Assembly (NCBI GenBank): GCA_004293485.1
Contig: RDYW01000035.1
Coordinates: 28,499-92,498, forward strand
From: Sphingobacteriales bacterium
GTDB taxonomy: Bacteria; Bacteroidota; Bacteroidia; Sphingobacteriales; Sphingobacteriaceae
DNA: 64,000 bases
Direction: 5' to 3'
Shown: one piece after another, positions 11,647-20,947 of the stretch
Layout: every line of letters begins with the position of its first letter
Position numbering within the stretch: the first letter of the stretch is position 1
The notes under the pieces: generated by a model
Told to the model about the DNA's origin: nothing
The model's input: only the letters and a program-made list of their open reading frames with translations
The model's database searches: none
Made by a program: the position numbers and the translations under genes

Positions 11647-12189
11647 TTACTCTTTTTCTACCTGCATGTAATTTAATTCGAGTGGTGTACGGCGTCCAAA
11701 TATTTTTACCATTACCTTAAGCTTCTTTTTATCTTCGTTAATTTCTTCGATGATGCCTGTAAAGCCGTTAAATGGACCGTCCATCACTTTGATATTTTCG
11801 CCTACATAGTAAGGTACATTTATCATTTCACCTTGTTGTGCCATCTCATCAACCTTACCTAAAATACGGTTAACTTCGATTTGCCTAAGCGGAACCGCAT
11901 TACCTGCTTTGTCGCCTAAAAAACCTATTACGCTGTTTAAGCTTTTAATAATTTGTTCTAATTCGGCATTAAGTGCTATTTCGATAAGTACATACCCTGG
12001 ATAAAAGTTTCGTTCTTTGGCAATTTTTTTACCATCTTTCATTTGGTAGTATTTTTCCAAGGGTATTAATACTTGGGGTACCAAATGATTTAATTCTAAA
12101 CGACTTATCTCAGCTTCAATATATTCTTTAACTTTTCGTTCCTTGCCACTTACAGCCCTTACTACATACCATTTCAATTGATCGCTCAT
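11647..12189 (-). CDS. nusG: transcription termination/antitermination factor NusG
   Basis: The protein (180 aa from this start) has the NGN domain (KWYVVRAVSGKERKVKEYIE) and the C-terminal KOW domain (MDGPFNGFTGIIEEI). NusG binds RNA polymerase and couples it to Rho or to the ribosome. I chose the ATG of MSDQLKWY because it lies 11 bases after the secE stop and matches the usual family start. An upstream in-frame ATG at 12,207 would add MHKIQI and overlap the secE end. Confidence 0.95.
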   Translation of the reverse strand: MSDQLKWYVVRAVSGKERKVKEYIEAEISRLELNHLVPQVLIPLEKYYQMKDGKKIAKERNFYPGYVLIEIALNAELEQIIKSLNSVIGFLGDKAGNAVPLRQIEVNRILGKVDEMAQQGEMINVPYYVGENIKVMDGPFNGFTGIIEEINEDKKKLKVMVKIFGRRTPLELNYMQVEKE

Positions 12190-12199
12190 TATTTGTATT

Positions 12200-12394
12200 T
12201 TATGCAAAGGTTTTGTAAATGTATTTTAATAAATTACCCGCCGATTCGTCCATCAAAAATACTAATAAGGCAATAATAAGCGATGCCACCAAGGTGATTA
12301 CTGCACTATTTTGCAGTTCGTTCCAAGTTGGCCAAGTCATTTTATCGGTTAATTCGAGGAATGATTCCTTTATATATGCTGTAATATTTGCCAT
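12200..12394 (-). CDS. secE: preprotein translocase subunit SecE
   Basis: This 64-residue single-span form of SecE has a short amphipathic helix (ELTDKMTWPTWNELQNSAV) containing the conserved W-P-T/S motif, then one membrane segment (ITLVASLIIALLVFLM). It clamps SecY in the Sec translocon. The position between tRNA-Trp and nusG is the conserved bacterial arrangement. Confidence 0.96.
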   Translation of the reverse strand: MANITAYIKESFLELTDKMTWPTWNELQNSAVITLVASLIIALLVFLMDESAGNLLKYIYKTFA

Positions 12395-12411
12395 TATTAT
12401 GTTTGAGTAAG

Positions 12412-12482
12412 CACGGGAACAAGGATTCGAACCCTGATCAAAGGTTTTGGAGACCTCTATTCTACCGTTGAACTATTCCCGT
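12412..12482 (-). tRNA. tRNA-Trp (CCA)
   Basis: The minus strand folds as a cloverleaf with acceptor arms ACGGGAA and TTCCCGT, anticodon loop CTCCAAA (anticodon CCA) and T-loop TTCGAAT. The discriminator base is G, as expected for tRNA-Trp. The 3' CCA is not encoded. It lies between tuf and secE. Confidence 0.96.
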
Positions 12483-12521
12483 TTATTTAATTATTTAAAA
12501 ACCAAACGCTTATTTATTAGA

Positions 12522-12559
12522 AAACATAAGTCCGCTAAATTTAAAGCAGACTTATGTTT
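12522..12559 (-). terminator. hairpin downstream of tuf
   Basis: Arms AAACATAAGTCTGC and GCGGACTTATGTTT pair over 14 bp with one G-U pair and a 10-base loop, 20 bp after the tuf stop. Only a weak T-rich stretch follows, so it is probably a partial terminator or an mRNA 3'-end stabiliser that keeps EF-Tu expression above that of secE-nusG. Confidence 0.7.
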
Positions 12560-12578
12560 AAAACAATAATTGTATATA

Positions 12579-13766
12579 CTATTTTACTACTTCGGTAACT
12601 TGGCCTGCACCAACTGTTCTACCACCTTCGCGGATAGCAAAACGTAAGCCTTTTTCCATAGCTATAGCGTTGATTAATTTTACATTAATGGTTACGTTAT
12701 CGCCTGGCATTACCATTTCAACACCTTCTTGTAAGGTAATTTCACCAGTTACATCGGTTGTACGGAAGTAAAACTGAGGGCGGTATTTATTAAAAAATGG
12801 AGTATGACGACCACCTTCGGCTTTTGATAATACATAAACTTCGGCTTTGAAATCGGTATGTGGTGTTACCGAACCTGGTTTACAAATTACCATACCACGT
12901 TTGATATCGGTTTTTTCGATACCACGTAATAATAAGCCAACGTTATCTCCAGCCTCGCCTCTATCTAGTATTTTACGGAACATCTCAACCCCTGTAACAA
13001 CAGATTTTAAGTTTTCGGCACCCATACCTAATATATCAACTGGCTCGGATGAGTTAATTACCCCTCTTTCGATACGGCCAGTTGCTACAGTACCACGACC
13101 AGTAATAGAGAATACGTCTTCAACAGGCATTAAGAAAGGCAAATCAGTTAAACGCGGAGGAATTGGTATATAGTTATCAACAGCTTCCATTAGTTCAAGA
13201 ATTTTACCTACCCATTTAGGATCGCCGTTTAAGCCTCCTAGTGCTGAACCTTGAATAACTGGAATATCATCGCCAGGGAAATCGTAGAATGATAATAATT
13301 CGCGAACTTCCATTTCAACAAGTTCTAATAACTCTGGATCATCTACCATATCTACTTTGTTCATGAAGACCACTAAACTAGGTACACCAACTTGGCGAGC
13401 TAATAAAATGTGTTCGCGGGTTTGAGGCATTGGACCATCTGTGGATGCAACAACGATGATAGCACCATCCATTTGCGCAGCACCTGTTACCATGTTTTTT
13501 ACATAATCGGCGTGACCTGGACAGTCAACATGGGCGTAATGACGGTTCGCTGTAGAGTATTCTACGTGTGCAGTGTTAATTGTGATACCTCTTTCTTTTT
13601 CTTCTGGAGCTGAATCGATAGAATCGAATGAACGAGCTTCAGAAAGTCCAGCATCTGCTAATACTTTAGTTATAGCTGCTGTTAATGTAGTTTTACCGTG
13701 GTCAACGTGACCGATTGTTCCGATGTTTAGATGTGGCTTACTACGGTCAAATTTTTCTTTTGCCAT
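12579..13766 (-). CDS. tuf: elongation factor Tu
   Basis: The 395-residue GTPase carries aminoacyl-tRNA to the ribosome. The G1 loop GHVDHGKT is at residues 19-26, with the effector segment EEKERGITI, the DCPGHADY G3 motif and NKVD G4 motif following. Domains II and III are complete. It follows four tRNA genes in the order thrU-tyrU-glyT-thrT-tufB known from E. coli, with the same anticodons. Confidence 0.99.
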   Translation of the reverse strand: MAKEKFDRSKPHLNIGTIGHVDHGKTTLTAAITKVLADAGLSEARSFDSIDSAPEEKERGITINTAHVEYSTANRHYAHVDCPGHADYVKNMVTGAAQMDGAIIVVASTDGPMPQTREHILLARQVGVPSLVVFMNKVDMVDDPELLELVEMEVRELLSFYDFPGDDIPVIQGSALGGLNGDPKWVGKILELMEAVDNYIPIPPRLTDLPFLMPVEDVFSITGRGTVATGRIERGVINSSEPVDILGMGAENLKSVVTGVEMFRKILDRGEAGDNVGLLLRGIEKTDIKRGMVICKPGSVTPHTDFKAEVYVLSKAEGGRHTPFFNKYRPQFYFRTTDVTGEITLQEGVEMVMPGDNVTINVKLINAIAMEKGLRFAIREGGRTVGAGQVTEVVK

Positions 13767-13832
13767 GATTTATACTTATTAATTGATTAATTTTTATTTT
13801 GTTTATTATCTATTTAATTTCAAAAAAAAGAG

Positions 13833-13904
<72 letters not shown>

Positions 13905-13984
13905 TTGTGTTATATTTAGCTACTTAAATTAATTTGTTTTACATGAAAACAACGAAATAAAGCCGACTATGTTCATATAAAATG

Positions 13985-14057
13985 AGCGAAAGACGAGGTT
14001 CGAACTCGCGACCTATAGCTTGGAAGGCTATCGCTCTACCAACTGAGCTACTTTCGC
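13985..14057 (-). tRNA. tRNA-Gly (TCC)
   Basis: Acceptor arms GCGAAAG and CTTTCGC pair perfectly. The anticodon stem-loop ATAGC-CTTCCAA-GCTAT gives anticodon TCC, and the T-loop is TTCGAAC. CCA is not encoded. Confidence 0.96.
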
Positions 14058-14073
14058 TTATTTATCCCTAAAA

Positions 14074-14157
14074 TGGTGGGGGGGGAAGGATTCGAACCTT
14101 CGAAACCGAAGTAACGGATTTACAGTCCGTCCCATTTGACCGCTCTGGAACCCCCCC
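14074..14157 (-). tRNA. tRNA-Tyr (GTA)
   Basis: This class II tRNA has a long variable arm after the anticodon stem-loop ACGGA-CTGTAAA-TCCGT (anticodon GTA). The acceptor stem is seven consecutive G-C pairs. Unlike its four neighbours it has the 3' ACCA encoded: A at 14,077 and CCA at 14,076-14,074. Confidence 0.96.
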
Positions 14158-14178
14158 AAAATTCTTTCATTTTTTAAG

Positions 14179-14251
<73 letters not shown>

Positions 14252-14311
14252 ATTTTATAATAATTTAAAAGAACTTATTCCCTTTTTAGATACTCTTTAT
14301 TTTAGGGACTG

Positions 14312-14341
14312 CAAAACTACAAAAATTACGATTTGAACAAA
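14312..14341 (-). promoter_or_regulatory. promoter of the tRNA-tuf-rpoBC unit
   Basis: On the minus strand a TTTG (-33) element is separated by 18 bp from TAGTTTTG, matching the Bacteroidota primary sigma consensus TTTG / TAnnTTTG. It lies just upstream of the first tRNA gene and is probably the main promoter for the block down to rpoC. Confidence 0.8.
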
Positions 14342-14615
14342 ATTTATTTTGAAAATATTTTTTTTTATTTTAAATGTGCACTTATTAGCTATGAATTAAT
14401 GTTTTGGTATTTTTTTAACGTAATCAAGTACAAAAATAGTTGTAAAAATCAAAAATAATCTTAAAAAGATAGTTTCGGCATTATTGTTAAAAATATTTTA
14501 AGCGAAAGAATTACTACAAAACGTTAGAGTTTAGTAAAACAATTGGGCTATGCTTTTGGTAATCTTTAGTTACAACTTCTTAAAATTAAATTAATTTTAA
14601 CGTTTATATTGGTTG

Positions 14616-14623
14616 TATATTTG
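14616..14623 (+). promoter_or_regulatory. -7 box of the ArsC-like gene
   Basis: TATATTTG matches TAnnTTTG exactly and ends 10 bases before the chosen ATG at 14,634. It rules out the in-frame ATG at 14,613, which would precede the transcription start. No clear TTTG is visible at -33. Confidence 0.6.
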
Positions 14624-14633
14624 CATTAAAAAA

Positions 14634-14981
14634 ATGGTTACACTATACGGTATATCAAATTGTGATACAGTAAAAAAAGCTAAATCATGGTTGATGCTAC
14701 ATGGCATTGATTTTATTTTTCACGATTATAAAAGAATGGGTATTACTGCCAAAAAATTACAAGATTGGTGCAAAAAATTTGGATGGGACAAGGTGTTAAA
14801 TAAAAATGACATGACTTACAAAAAGTTACAAGAGGGAGAGAAGCAGGTAATACTAAACCAAGCTAGCGCCATAACGTATATGCTAAAAGCTACGAGCAGT
14901 ATAAAACGCCCCATAGTTGAAACTAGCAATGGTTTATTATTAGGTTTTGTGCCTAATGATTATGAAAACATGTTTTTGTAA
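14634..14981 (+). CDS. ArsC/Spx-family reductase-like protein (YffB type)
   Basis: The 115-residue protein begins MVTLYGISNCDTVKKAKSWL, the thioredoxin-like fold start of the ArsC family. It has a single Cys (Cys10, in SNCDTV) in the position of the ArsC catalytic cysteine, and the downstream NKNDMTYKKL and KRPIVE segments are typical of the YffB subgroup. YffB-type proteins have no proven arsenate reductase activity, so the substrate is unknown. No ars operon genes are nearby. The start was chosen just after a promoter box. Confidence 0.85.
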   Translation: MVTLYGISNCDTVKKAKSWLMLHGIDFIFHDYKRMGITAKKLQDWCKKFGWDKVLNKNDMTYKKLQEGEKQVILNQASAITYMLKATSSIKRPIVETSNGLLLGFVPNDYENMFL

Positions 14982-15060
14982 GCCATAAAGTTACTGTTGT
15001 TGTGCGTTAAATTTGGTTAATTATTTAAATTATAAAGATAAATATTGGATTTTTACAACG

Positions 15061-15774
15061 ATGAAAAATATTTTAATTATTTTTTTATTGAGTATTGGTA
15101 GTATAACTGCGCATGCGCAAACACAATTGCGTGGCGTGGCTTATGATGCAGACACCCGCAATAAAATGAAATTGGTATTTGTAAATAACCTTACCCAAAA
15201 AGAAGTTGACCATACAGGGCAACGAGGTGATTTTGCTGTAAAAGCCGAAATGGGTGATTTAATAGTGTTTACTTGCCCAGGTTACAAAAGCGATACATTG
15301 GTTGTAGAAAGTTTATCGAGTGTGGTGGTGGTTTTAAAACCACGCTTAATTGTTTTAGATGAAGTAATTGTAAAGGCTAATAGCTACAAAAAGAAAGAAG
15401 ATACCAAAAGAGATTATGCAGCTGCTTACTCGGTTGCAAATACAAGTGTTTTAACTAAAGATGGAAGTTTAAGTTTAACAAATTTGTTTAGCAAACAATC
15501 GCAACAAAAAAGAGCTTTTAGAAAGTTTATTGATTTAGAATTAAACGAAAAAACTATTGATAGGAGATTTAATAGGGCATTAGTAAGCGATTTAACCAAT
15601 ATTCGTGGACAGGTTTTAGAGGATTATATGTCGTTTTTTAGGCCTACTTATTCCGAAATATCAAAGCTTGATGATGCACAACTAAGAGATTACATCATAA
15701 AATCGTACAATGAGTATATACAAATGCCTGCAGAATCTAGGATTTATCCTCCTTTGTTGAAAACTACTTATTGA
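15061..15774 (+). CDS. exported carboxypeptidase-regulatory-like domain protein
   Basis: This 237-residue protein starts with a signal peptide (MKNILIIFLLSIGSITAHAQ). A CarboxypepD_reg-like beta-sandwich follows at about residues 20-100, with the pattern LRGVAYDADTRNKMKLVFV, GDFAVKAEMGDLIVFTCPGY and a later LDEVIV. The rest is helical and charged and I do not recognise it. In Bacteroidota such domains are found on envelope proteins including TonB-dependent receptors; this one has no receptor part. The ATG at 15,061 is preferred because it starts the signal peptide. Confidence 0.75.
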   Translation: MKNILIIFLLSIGSITAHAQTQLRGVAYDADTRNKMKLVFVNNLTQKEVDHTGQRGDFAVKAEMGDLIVFTCPGYKSDTLVVESLSSVVVVLKPRLIVLDEVIVKANSYKKKEDTKRDYAAAYSVANTSVLTKDGSLSLTNLFSKQSQQKRAFRKFIDLELNEKTIDRRFNRALVSDLTNIRGQVLEDYMSFFRPTYSEISKLDDAQLRDYIIKSYNEYIQMPAESRIYPPLLKTTY

Positions 15775-16268
15775 TGTGTTACTATTCGGCTTACACTATC
15801 TTTTTAAGTGTGTAAGTTAAAAAGTTGGCTTAATGCACATTTGTGGTGTTTTTTGGGTAGTCGTTTGTTCTATGTAGACAAAAATGAAGGCCTATATTTT
15901 GTAGAGTTTTGCAGGTTAAAAAATTTAATCCCATTTGTTTTTGAGTATATACTCGGTTGCCATAGCATCAATTTCATCGGTTGATGATTGTTGGTTACCC
16001 CGTAAGCATTTATCTAACTCGGAACGCTTATAGAGTTTTTTACCTTGTGGGCAAAAACAAGGAGTACTCTCTGTAACATGTAAGTTTGTACAAATATGAA
16101 AGGCTTACAACATGGTATTTGCAAGCCTAGTAGAAGTGTTATACTGTATTTTGCAGTAAATTTTGCACATTTAATGGCTTTAAAATAAACTTTGATAAAG
16201 TGTATTTTAAAGCCTATGCATATAAAAACAAACAAAAAAATTAGGTTTAAACCAATAAAATTGAGGTT
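15775..16268. other. gene-poor stretch around a decayed gene
   Basis: No intact gene is visible in about 490 bp. The middle (15,925-16,130) holds a degenerate DNA-binding protein gene described separately. The flanks show no promoter, strong hairpin or repeat that I can recognise. Confidence 0.5.
15925..16130 (-). pseudogene. remnant of an excisionase-type (HTH_17) DNA-binding protein
   Basis: Read on the minus strand, one frame gives VSLSYLYKLTCYREYSLF. A second frame continues PQGKKLYKRSELDKCL and then GNQQSSTDEIDAMATEYILK, ending in a stop at 15,925-15,927. Together these match the HTH_17/excisionase pattern (helix-turn-helix, then IPFYKPQGKKLYFKRSELDAWL-like wing). A frameshift near 16,050 separates the halves, and a stop codon precedes the N-terminal part. 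It is probably the remains of a regulator carried by a mobile element. Confidence 0.65.
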
Positions 16269-16877
16269 TTAGTAGCTACGCACAAAACTAATACCCATAG
16301 CCTCGACCACTGATTGTTTTGACCTTGAATTACCTACCATAATAATATCCTTTGGGTTTAAATTATGTTGGGTTAATAAATAATTTAAGGCCTCTGATAA
16401 AGGCTCATCTTTAAATTCATCTTCAAAATACACTTTTAAAAATGTTTCGATACCATTCCACTCGGTTTGTTTTATTTTATTTAGTTGCCTTTCGGAGATG
16501 CCAGCAGTAAGTATAAAAACCGACTTGTGGTTTACAATTATTTGTTTTAGCAAAGTTAATGCATCGTTAAATAGCAATAGTTTTAAAGGTAATTTAGCTT
16601 TGTTAAAAAGTTGGTTCAAATTATTTTGGTAATTAATATCAATGGCAAATGTTTTGTGTAAAGCCTCAAACATTTTATTATTGCCATGTGATTGATACCG
16701 TTGCTTTGCATATTCAATAATTTCGGTGGCTATAAATTGTGGTTTTTCATAAGCTAAAAAATGAGCAAATAAGTAATATACCTGCAAATCGTAATCTTTT
16801 GTAGGAAACAATACATCATCAAGCTCAAAAATAAAAGCTTTGTATTGTTCATCAAAATTTGAATATTTTAAACGCAT
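16269..16877 (-). CDS. HAD-superfamily-like protein with altered catalytic residues
   Basis: This 202-residue protein has the HAD core order: motif I FELDDVLFP (residues 17-25), motif II ILTAG, and the final VGNSRSKQSVVEAMG. In active HAD enzymes motif I is DxD and the first Asp is the nucleophile; here it is Glu18. The acidic motif IV (GDxxxD) reads GNSRSK. Both changes suggest loss of phosphatase activity. The gene overlaps the preceding ATP-grasp-like gene by 10 bp, so they are probably translated together. No specific function can be assigned. Confidence 0.7.
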   Translation of the reverse strand: MRLKYSNFDEQYKAFIFELDDVLFPTKDYDLQVYYLFAHFLAYEKPQFIATEIIEYAKQRYQSHGNNKMFEALHKTFAIDINYQNNLNQLFNKAKLPLKLLLFNDALTLLKQIIVNHKSVFILTAGISERQLNKIKQTEWNGIETFLKVYFEDEFKDEPLSEALNYLLTQHNLNPKDIIMVGNSRSKQSVVEAMGISFVRSY

Positions 16878-17602
16878 ACTGTTAGTGTTTTAATAGATAA
16901 TAATTGGCCGTTTAGTACCATTAATTTAAAAAAACCTTTTAAGTTATGTTGGGCTTGTAATTTTTTAAATTGTAAGTTGAGGATTTCATCTATCTTATTA
17001 TCATAAAATATATTAGCATTTACACATAAGGCCTTTACTTGTTTAGGTTTGTGCCTATAAATATATAAAGGCACAAAATTAGCTTGTTGTAATAACCTGC
17101 TACACTGCAAAAACGACAGTATGCCTTCTTCGTTCCATAGTATATTTGGGTTGGCTAGGGCATCGTTTATGTGGTACAATTGCCCGCTTAAATCGGCTTT
17201 GCCAAAATAAACACTTTTGTTAGGATAGCCCAAAGTTAAAACCGCTGCCGAAAATTCTTTAAAATTACTCGCTTTAATAATAGTATTACTGTGTATAAAT
17301 GAAGTAACATTATCAACCATTATAGGTTGTGTTATCATTAAATTGATACCAAACTCTGTAAATAAAATTTCACACTCGGCCAAAGCAACTACTTCTTGCA
17401 ACTGTAAAGGGAAAACCCAATCAATATTGTGCTGTAAACAATACTTTAAAAACTGGTGGGCATAAGCATTTTCGGAGGGTGCGGGCACAATATTCACGTG
17501 TGTTTGGGTATCGCAAAAGTGTATATCATGATTTTTAAAATGCCAGGCTAACTGGTAAGCAAGCGCATTATTGGCAGCAGTAATTAAAATTTTTTTCGGC
17601 AT
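16868..17602 (-). CDS. ATP-grasp/CarB-like protein, probably degenerate
   Basis: The 244-residue protein starts with a Rossmann-like strand (KKILITAANNALAYQLA). It then follows the pre-ATP-grasp pattern seen in CarB/PylC-like proteins: FLKYCLQHNIDWVFPLQLQEVVALAE and EFGINLMITQP. I cannot find the lysine and acidic residues of a working ATP-grasp site, and it is shorter than usual members (about 300 aa or more). It sits 2 bp after the LolD-like gene and overlaps the HAD-like gene. The family assignment is moderate and the function unknown. Confidence 0.55.
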   Translation of the reverse strand: MPKKILITAANNALAYQLAWHFKNHDIHFCDTQTHVNIVPAPSENAYAHQFLKYCLQHNIDWVFPLQLQEVVALAECEILFTEFGINLMITQPIMVDNVTSFIHSNTIIKASNFKEFSAAVLTLGYPNKSVYFGKADLSGQLYHINDALANPNILWNEEGILSFLQCSRLLQQANFVPLYIYRHKPKQVKALCVNANIFYDNKIDEILNLQFKKLQAQHNLKGFFKLMVLNGQLLSIKTLTVCV

Positions 17603-17604
17603 TA

Positions 17605-18258
17605 TTAGCTTTGAATTTGACCATCAAGAATGGTAATTTTACGGTCGGCCATGTTGGCTAATTCGTTATTATGGGTAACTATCACAAAAGTTTGGTTTAA
17701 TTGTAGGCGCAAATCAAAAAATAATTGATGCAATTCTTTAGCTGTTGCCGAGTCTAAATTACCCGATGGCTCATCGGCTAATACCAATGCTGGGTTATTT
17801 ACCAATGCCCTAGCTACGGCTACACGTTGCTGTTCGCCACCCGATAAGTTATTGGGTTTATGCTTGGCTCTATCTTTTAAACCCAATATATCCAATAAAA
17901 ATAAAGCCCTTTTTTCGGCTTCTGCTTTCTTTTTTTTAGCTATAAAAGCGGGTATACACACGTTTTCTAAGGCTGTAAACTCGGGCAATAAATGGTGAAA
18001 CTGAAAAATAAATCCTAAGTTAAGGTTTCTAAAAGCACTTAATTTATTGGCATTTAAAGCTGTAACATCTACTTTGTTTATAAATACTTTGCCTGTTGTG
18101 GGTTTATCTAAAGTGCCAATAATATGTAACAAAGTGCTTTTACCAGCACCTGATGCACCTACAATACTCACTATTTCGCCTGTATGAACGCTAAGGTTTA
18201 CACCTTTAAGTATTGGCAAGGTATTATAGTTTTTATAAATGTTAAGTGCTTGTAGCAT
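17605..18258 (-). CDS. LolD-like ABC transporter ATP-binding protein
   Basis: The 217-residue ATPase has Walker [10 protein letters not shown] (34-42), the signature [15 protein letters not shown], Walker [13 protein letters not shown] and the H-loop (VTHNN). The sequence is of the LolD/FtsE/MacB type that powers lipoprotein release or other mechanotransmission from the inner membrane. No permease gene is adjacent, so its membrane partner must be encoded elsewhere. It is the first gene of a three-gene minus-strand unit, divergent from sucC. Confidence 0.88.
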   Translation of the reverse strand: MLQALNIYKNYNTLPILKGVNLSVHTGEIVSIVGASGAGKSTLLHIIGTLDKPTTGKVFINKVDVTALNANKLSAFRNLNLGFIFQFHHLLPEFTALENVCIPAFIAKKKKAEAEKRALFLLDILGLKDRAKHKPNNLSGGEQQRVAVARALVNNPALVLADEPSGNLDSATAKELHQLFFDLRLQLNQTFVIVTHNNELANMADRKITILDGQIQS

Positions 18259-18394
18259 CTTGCGAAAATAATAAAAAAATTATCGCCATAAAGTAGCAAT
18301 TTTAAGGCTTATGTATAAAATTTGATAAAAAAATAAAAAAATATTTTGTTTATGTCTTTTGATTGGTAATTTCACATCAAAATATTTAATAAAA

Positions 18395-19585
18395 ATGAAC
18401 ATTCACGAGTATCAAGGAAAACAAATATTAAAGAGTTTTGGTGTACGCATTCAAGAAGGCATTTTGGCAAATACGCCCGAAGAAGCCGTAGAAGCTGCCA
18501 TAAAAATGAAAGAAGATTATAACTCGAGCTGGGTAGTTATAAAAGCACAAATTCATGCTGGTGGACGAGGTAAAGGTGGCGGCGTAAAGCTAGCCAAAAA
18601 TCACGAACAAGTAAAACAAATAGCTACCGATATTATTGGTATGCAATTGGTTACACCTCAAACAGGCCCCGAAGGCAAACTCGTAAGTAAAGTACTGGTA
18701 GCACAAGATGTATATTACCCCGGGCCTAGCGAAACCAAAGAATTTTATGTTTCGGTATTGCTAAACCGAGCTACTGGGCGCAATACCATTATGTACAGTA
18801 CCGAAGGCGGTATGGATATTGAAGAAGTAGCCGAGCATACACCACACTTAATTTTTAAAGAAGATATAGACCCTAAAGTAGGTTTACAAGGTTTTCAAAC
18901 TCGTAAAATTGCTTTTAACCTAGGCTTATCGGGCAATGCTTTTAAAGAGATGACTAAATTTATAGCCGCACTTTACAAAGCCTACGAAGCTACGGACTCG
19001 GCCATGTTCGAAATTAATCCTGTTTTAAAAACATCCGATGATTTAATTTTAGCAGTTGATGCCAAAGTAAATATTGATGATAACGCATTATTTCGGCATG
19101 CCGATTTTGCCGCCATGCGTGATACTGCCGAAGAAGATGCTACCGAGGTAGAGGCCAGCGAATCGAACCTAAATTATGTAAAACTTGATGGTAATGTAGG
19201 CTGTATGGTTAATGGCGCAGGCCTAGCCATGGCCACCATGGATATTATTAAAATAGCTGGTGGCGAACCTGCCAACTTTTTAGATGTAGGCGGTACGGCC
19301 AATGCTACTACAGTAAAAGCTGCTTTCCACATTATTTTAAAAGACCCCAAGGTAGAAGCCATACTTATTAATATTTTTGGTGGGATTGTACGTTGCGACC
19401 GAGTAGCCCAAGGTGTTATTGATGCATACAAAGAAATGGGAAACATACGTGTACCTATTATTGTACGTTTGCAAGGCACCAATGCTGTTGAAGCCAAAAA
19501 ATTAATCGACGAATCGGGCTTAAAAGTTTTCTCGGCCATATTGCTTAAAGAAGCCGCCGATTTAGTATCCGAAGTATTGGCATAA
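18395..19585 (+). CDS. sucC: succinate-CoA ligase, beta subunit
   Basis: From MNIHEYQGKQILKSFG the protein is 396 aa, the usual length. The ATP-grasp domain shows GGRGKGGGVKLA and EINPV, and the CoA-ligase domain shows NIFGGIVRCD. It makes succinyl-CoA to succinate with ATP formation in the TCA cycle. The start at 18,395 matches the family; a longer reading from 18,359 would only add non-conserved residues. The alpha subunit gene sucD is not in the window. A bidirectional terminator follows. Confidence 0.96.
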   Translation: MNIHEYQGKQILKSFGVRIQEGILANTPEEAVEAAIKMKEDYNSSWVVIKAQIHAGGRGKGGGVKLAKNHEQVKQIATDIIGMQLVTPQTGPEGKLVSKVLVAQDVYYPGPSETKEFYVSVLLNRATGRNTIMYSTEGGMDIEEVAEHTPHLIFKEDIDPKVGLQGFQTRKIAFNLGLSGNAFKEMTKFIAALYKAYEATDSAMFEINPVLKTSDDLILAVDAKVNIDDNALFRHADFAAMRDTAEEDATEVEASESNLNYVKLDGNVGCMVNGAGLAMATMDIIKIAGGEPANFLDVGGTANATTVKAAFHIILKDPKVEAILINIFGGIVRCDRVAQGVIDAYKEMGNIRVPIIVRLQGTNAVEAKKLIDESGLKVFSAILLKEAADLVSEVLA

Positions 19586-19600
19586 TTTTTCTTTATCTGT

Positions 19601-19644
19601 AAAAAAGAGAGGCTTTCGGTAATTTGGAAGCCTCTCTTTTTTTG
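19601..19644 (+). terminator. intrinsic terminator of sucC
   Basis: Arms AAAGAGAGGCTTTC and GGAAGCCTCTCTTT flank a short loop and are followed by TTTT. The upstream A-run makes it usable on both strands. A second short hairpin (TAAGCACA with TGTGCTTA) lies at 19,646-19,668. Confidence 0.85.
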
Positions 19645-19672
19645 CTAAGCACAAAAAAACTGTGCTTAAATT

Positions 19673-19724
19673 AAAAAGCCATACAACATAGCTGTTTTGG
19701 CACAATATGTTTTTTTGGCTTTTT
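19673..19724 (-). terminator. terminator candidate of aroC
   Basis: On the minus strand AAAAAGCCA pairs with TGGCTTTTT across a loop that contains a small inner stem. The T5 end lies about 60 bp past the aroC stop. Confidence 0.55.
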
Positions 19725-19732
19725 ATAGCTAG

Positions 19733-20821
19733 CTATTGATAAACCTTATGCCTCAACAAATGGTCGGCAATTACTAAAGCAGCCATAGCCTCAACAATGG
19801 CAACAGCCCTAGGTACTACACAAGGATCGTGGCGGCCTTTACCCTTTATTTCTGATACTTCGCCAGCTGTATTTACTGTTTGCTGGGTACTCATTATAGT
19901 GGCAACGGGTTTAAAAGCCACCCTAAAATTAATATCCATACCGCTTGAAATACCCCCCAATATCCCACCTGCATAATTGCTATTGGTGCTTATTGTACCG
20001 TTTTCATTTGAAATAAAAGTATCGTTATGCTGCGAACCTAGCATTTGCGAACCGTCAAAACCCGAACCATACTCGAAACCATGCACTGCATTAATACTCA
20101 ACATGGCTTTACCTAGGTCGGCATGTAACTTATCAAAAACAGGCTCACCCAAGCCTACAGGGCAGTTTTTAACGCTACATGATATTTTACCACCAATGGT
20201 ATCACCATCTTTGCGTACCTTATCTATAAGCGCAATCATGTGTAAAGCCATGTTTTCATCGGCACAGCGTACAATATTGTTTTCACGTTTTTGTATAAAA
20301 TCTTGGGCAGTTGTAAATGGGATTTCGGCTGCATTTAGTTTACCCACGCTACTTACATGCGCCAGTATATCAATGTCTTGTTGGTTTAAGTAAAGTTTAG
20401 CAACTGCCCCTGCGGCTACCCTCGCCGCTGTTTCGCGAGCCGAAGAACGCCCACCCCCACGATGGTCCCGAATACCATATTTGGCCTGGTAGGTGTAATC
20501 GGCATGCGAGGGCCTAAAAATATCTTTATTATGGTCGTAATCTTTCGATTTTTGGTCTTCGTTAGGTATCACTATGGCAATAGGTGTACCCGTGGTTTTG
20601 CCCTCAAAAATCCCTGAAAGAATTTTGCAAGTATCCGACTCTTTACGTTGCGTAGTAATTTTTGATTGCCCAGGTTTACGTTTATCAAGCTCGTTTTGTA
20701 TAAAATCAATATCAATGGGTACATTGGGAGGGCAACCATCTATAATAACACCAATAGCCACCCCATGTGATTCGCCAAAAGTGCTAATTTTAAATACTTC
20801 GCCAAATGAGTTTCCTGCCAT
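19733..20821 (-). CDS. aroC: chorismate synthase
   Basis: The 362-residue enzyme converts EPSP to chorismate using reduced FMN, the last step of the shikimate pathway. Signature motifs are GESHG (16-20) with the catalytic His19, [20 protein letters not shown] and [20 protein letters not shown]. Length and motifs are complete. It is convergent with sucC and has no other aro gene nearby. Confidence 0.98.
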   Translation of the reverse strand: MAGNSFGEVFKISTFGESHGVAIGVIIDGCPPNVPIDIDFIQNELDKRKPGQSKITTQRKESDTCKILSGIFEGKTTGTPIAIVIPNEDQKSKDYDHNKDIFRPSHADYTYQAKYGIRDHRGGGRSSARETAARVAAGAVAKLYLNQQDIDILAHVSSVGKLNAAEIPFTTAQDFIQKRENNIVRCADENMALHMIALIDKVRKDGDTIGGKISCSVKNCPVGLGEPVFDKLHADLGKAMLSINAVHGFEYGSGFDGSQMLGSQHNDTFISNENGTISTNSNYAGGILGGISSGMDINFRVAFKPVATIMSTQQTVNTAGEVSEIKGKGRHDPCVVPRAVAIVEAMAALVIADHLLRHKVYQ

Positions 20822-20947
20822 ATATTTATTGCTTAAAAATTATATTTTGCGAATTTAAAAAAAGAAAAGCTAAATAATTTTATTTGTAAATATTTATGTT
20901 GCTTTTCTAATAAAAAATTTTATTTAAACTACCCTACATACTTTTGC

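Noticed and set aside
12195..12207. Upstream ATG for nusG at 12,207
   Set aside because: It would overlap the secE stop and add six residues not expected for NusG; the next ATG fits the family start.
16014..16235. A 73-codon minus-strand open frame
   Set aside because: It crosses the decayed excisionase gene in another frame; the recognisable protein sequence is in the other two frames.
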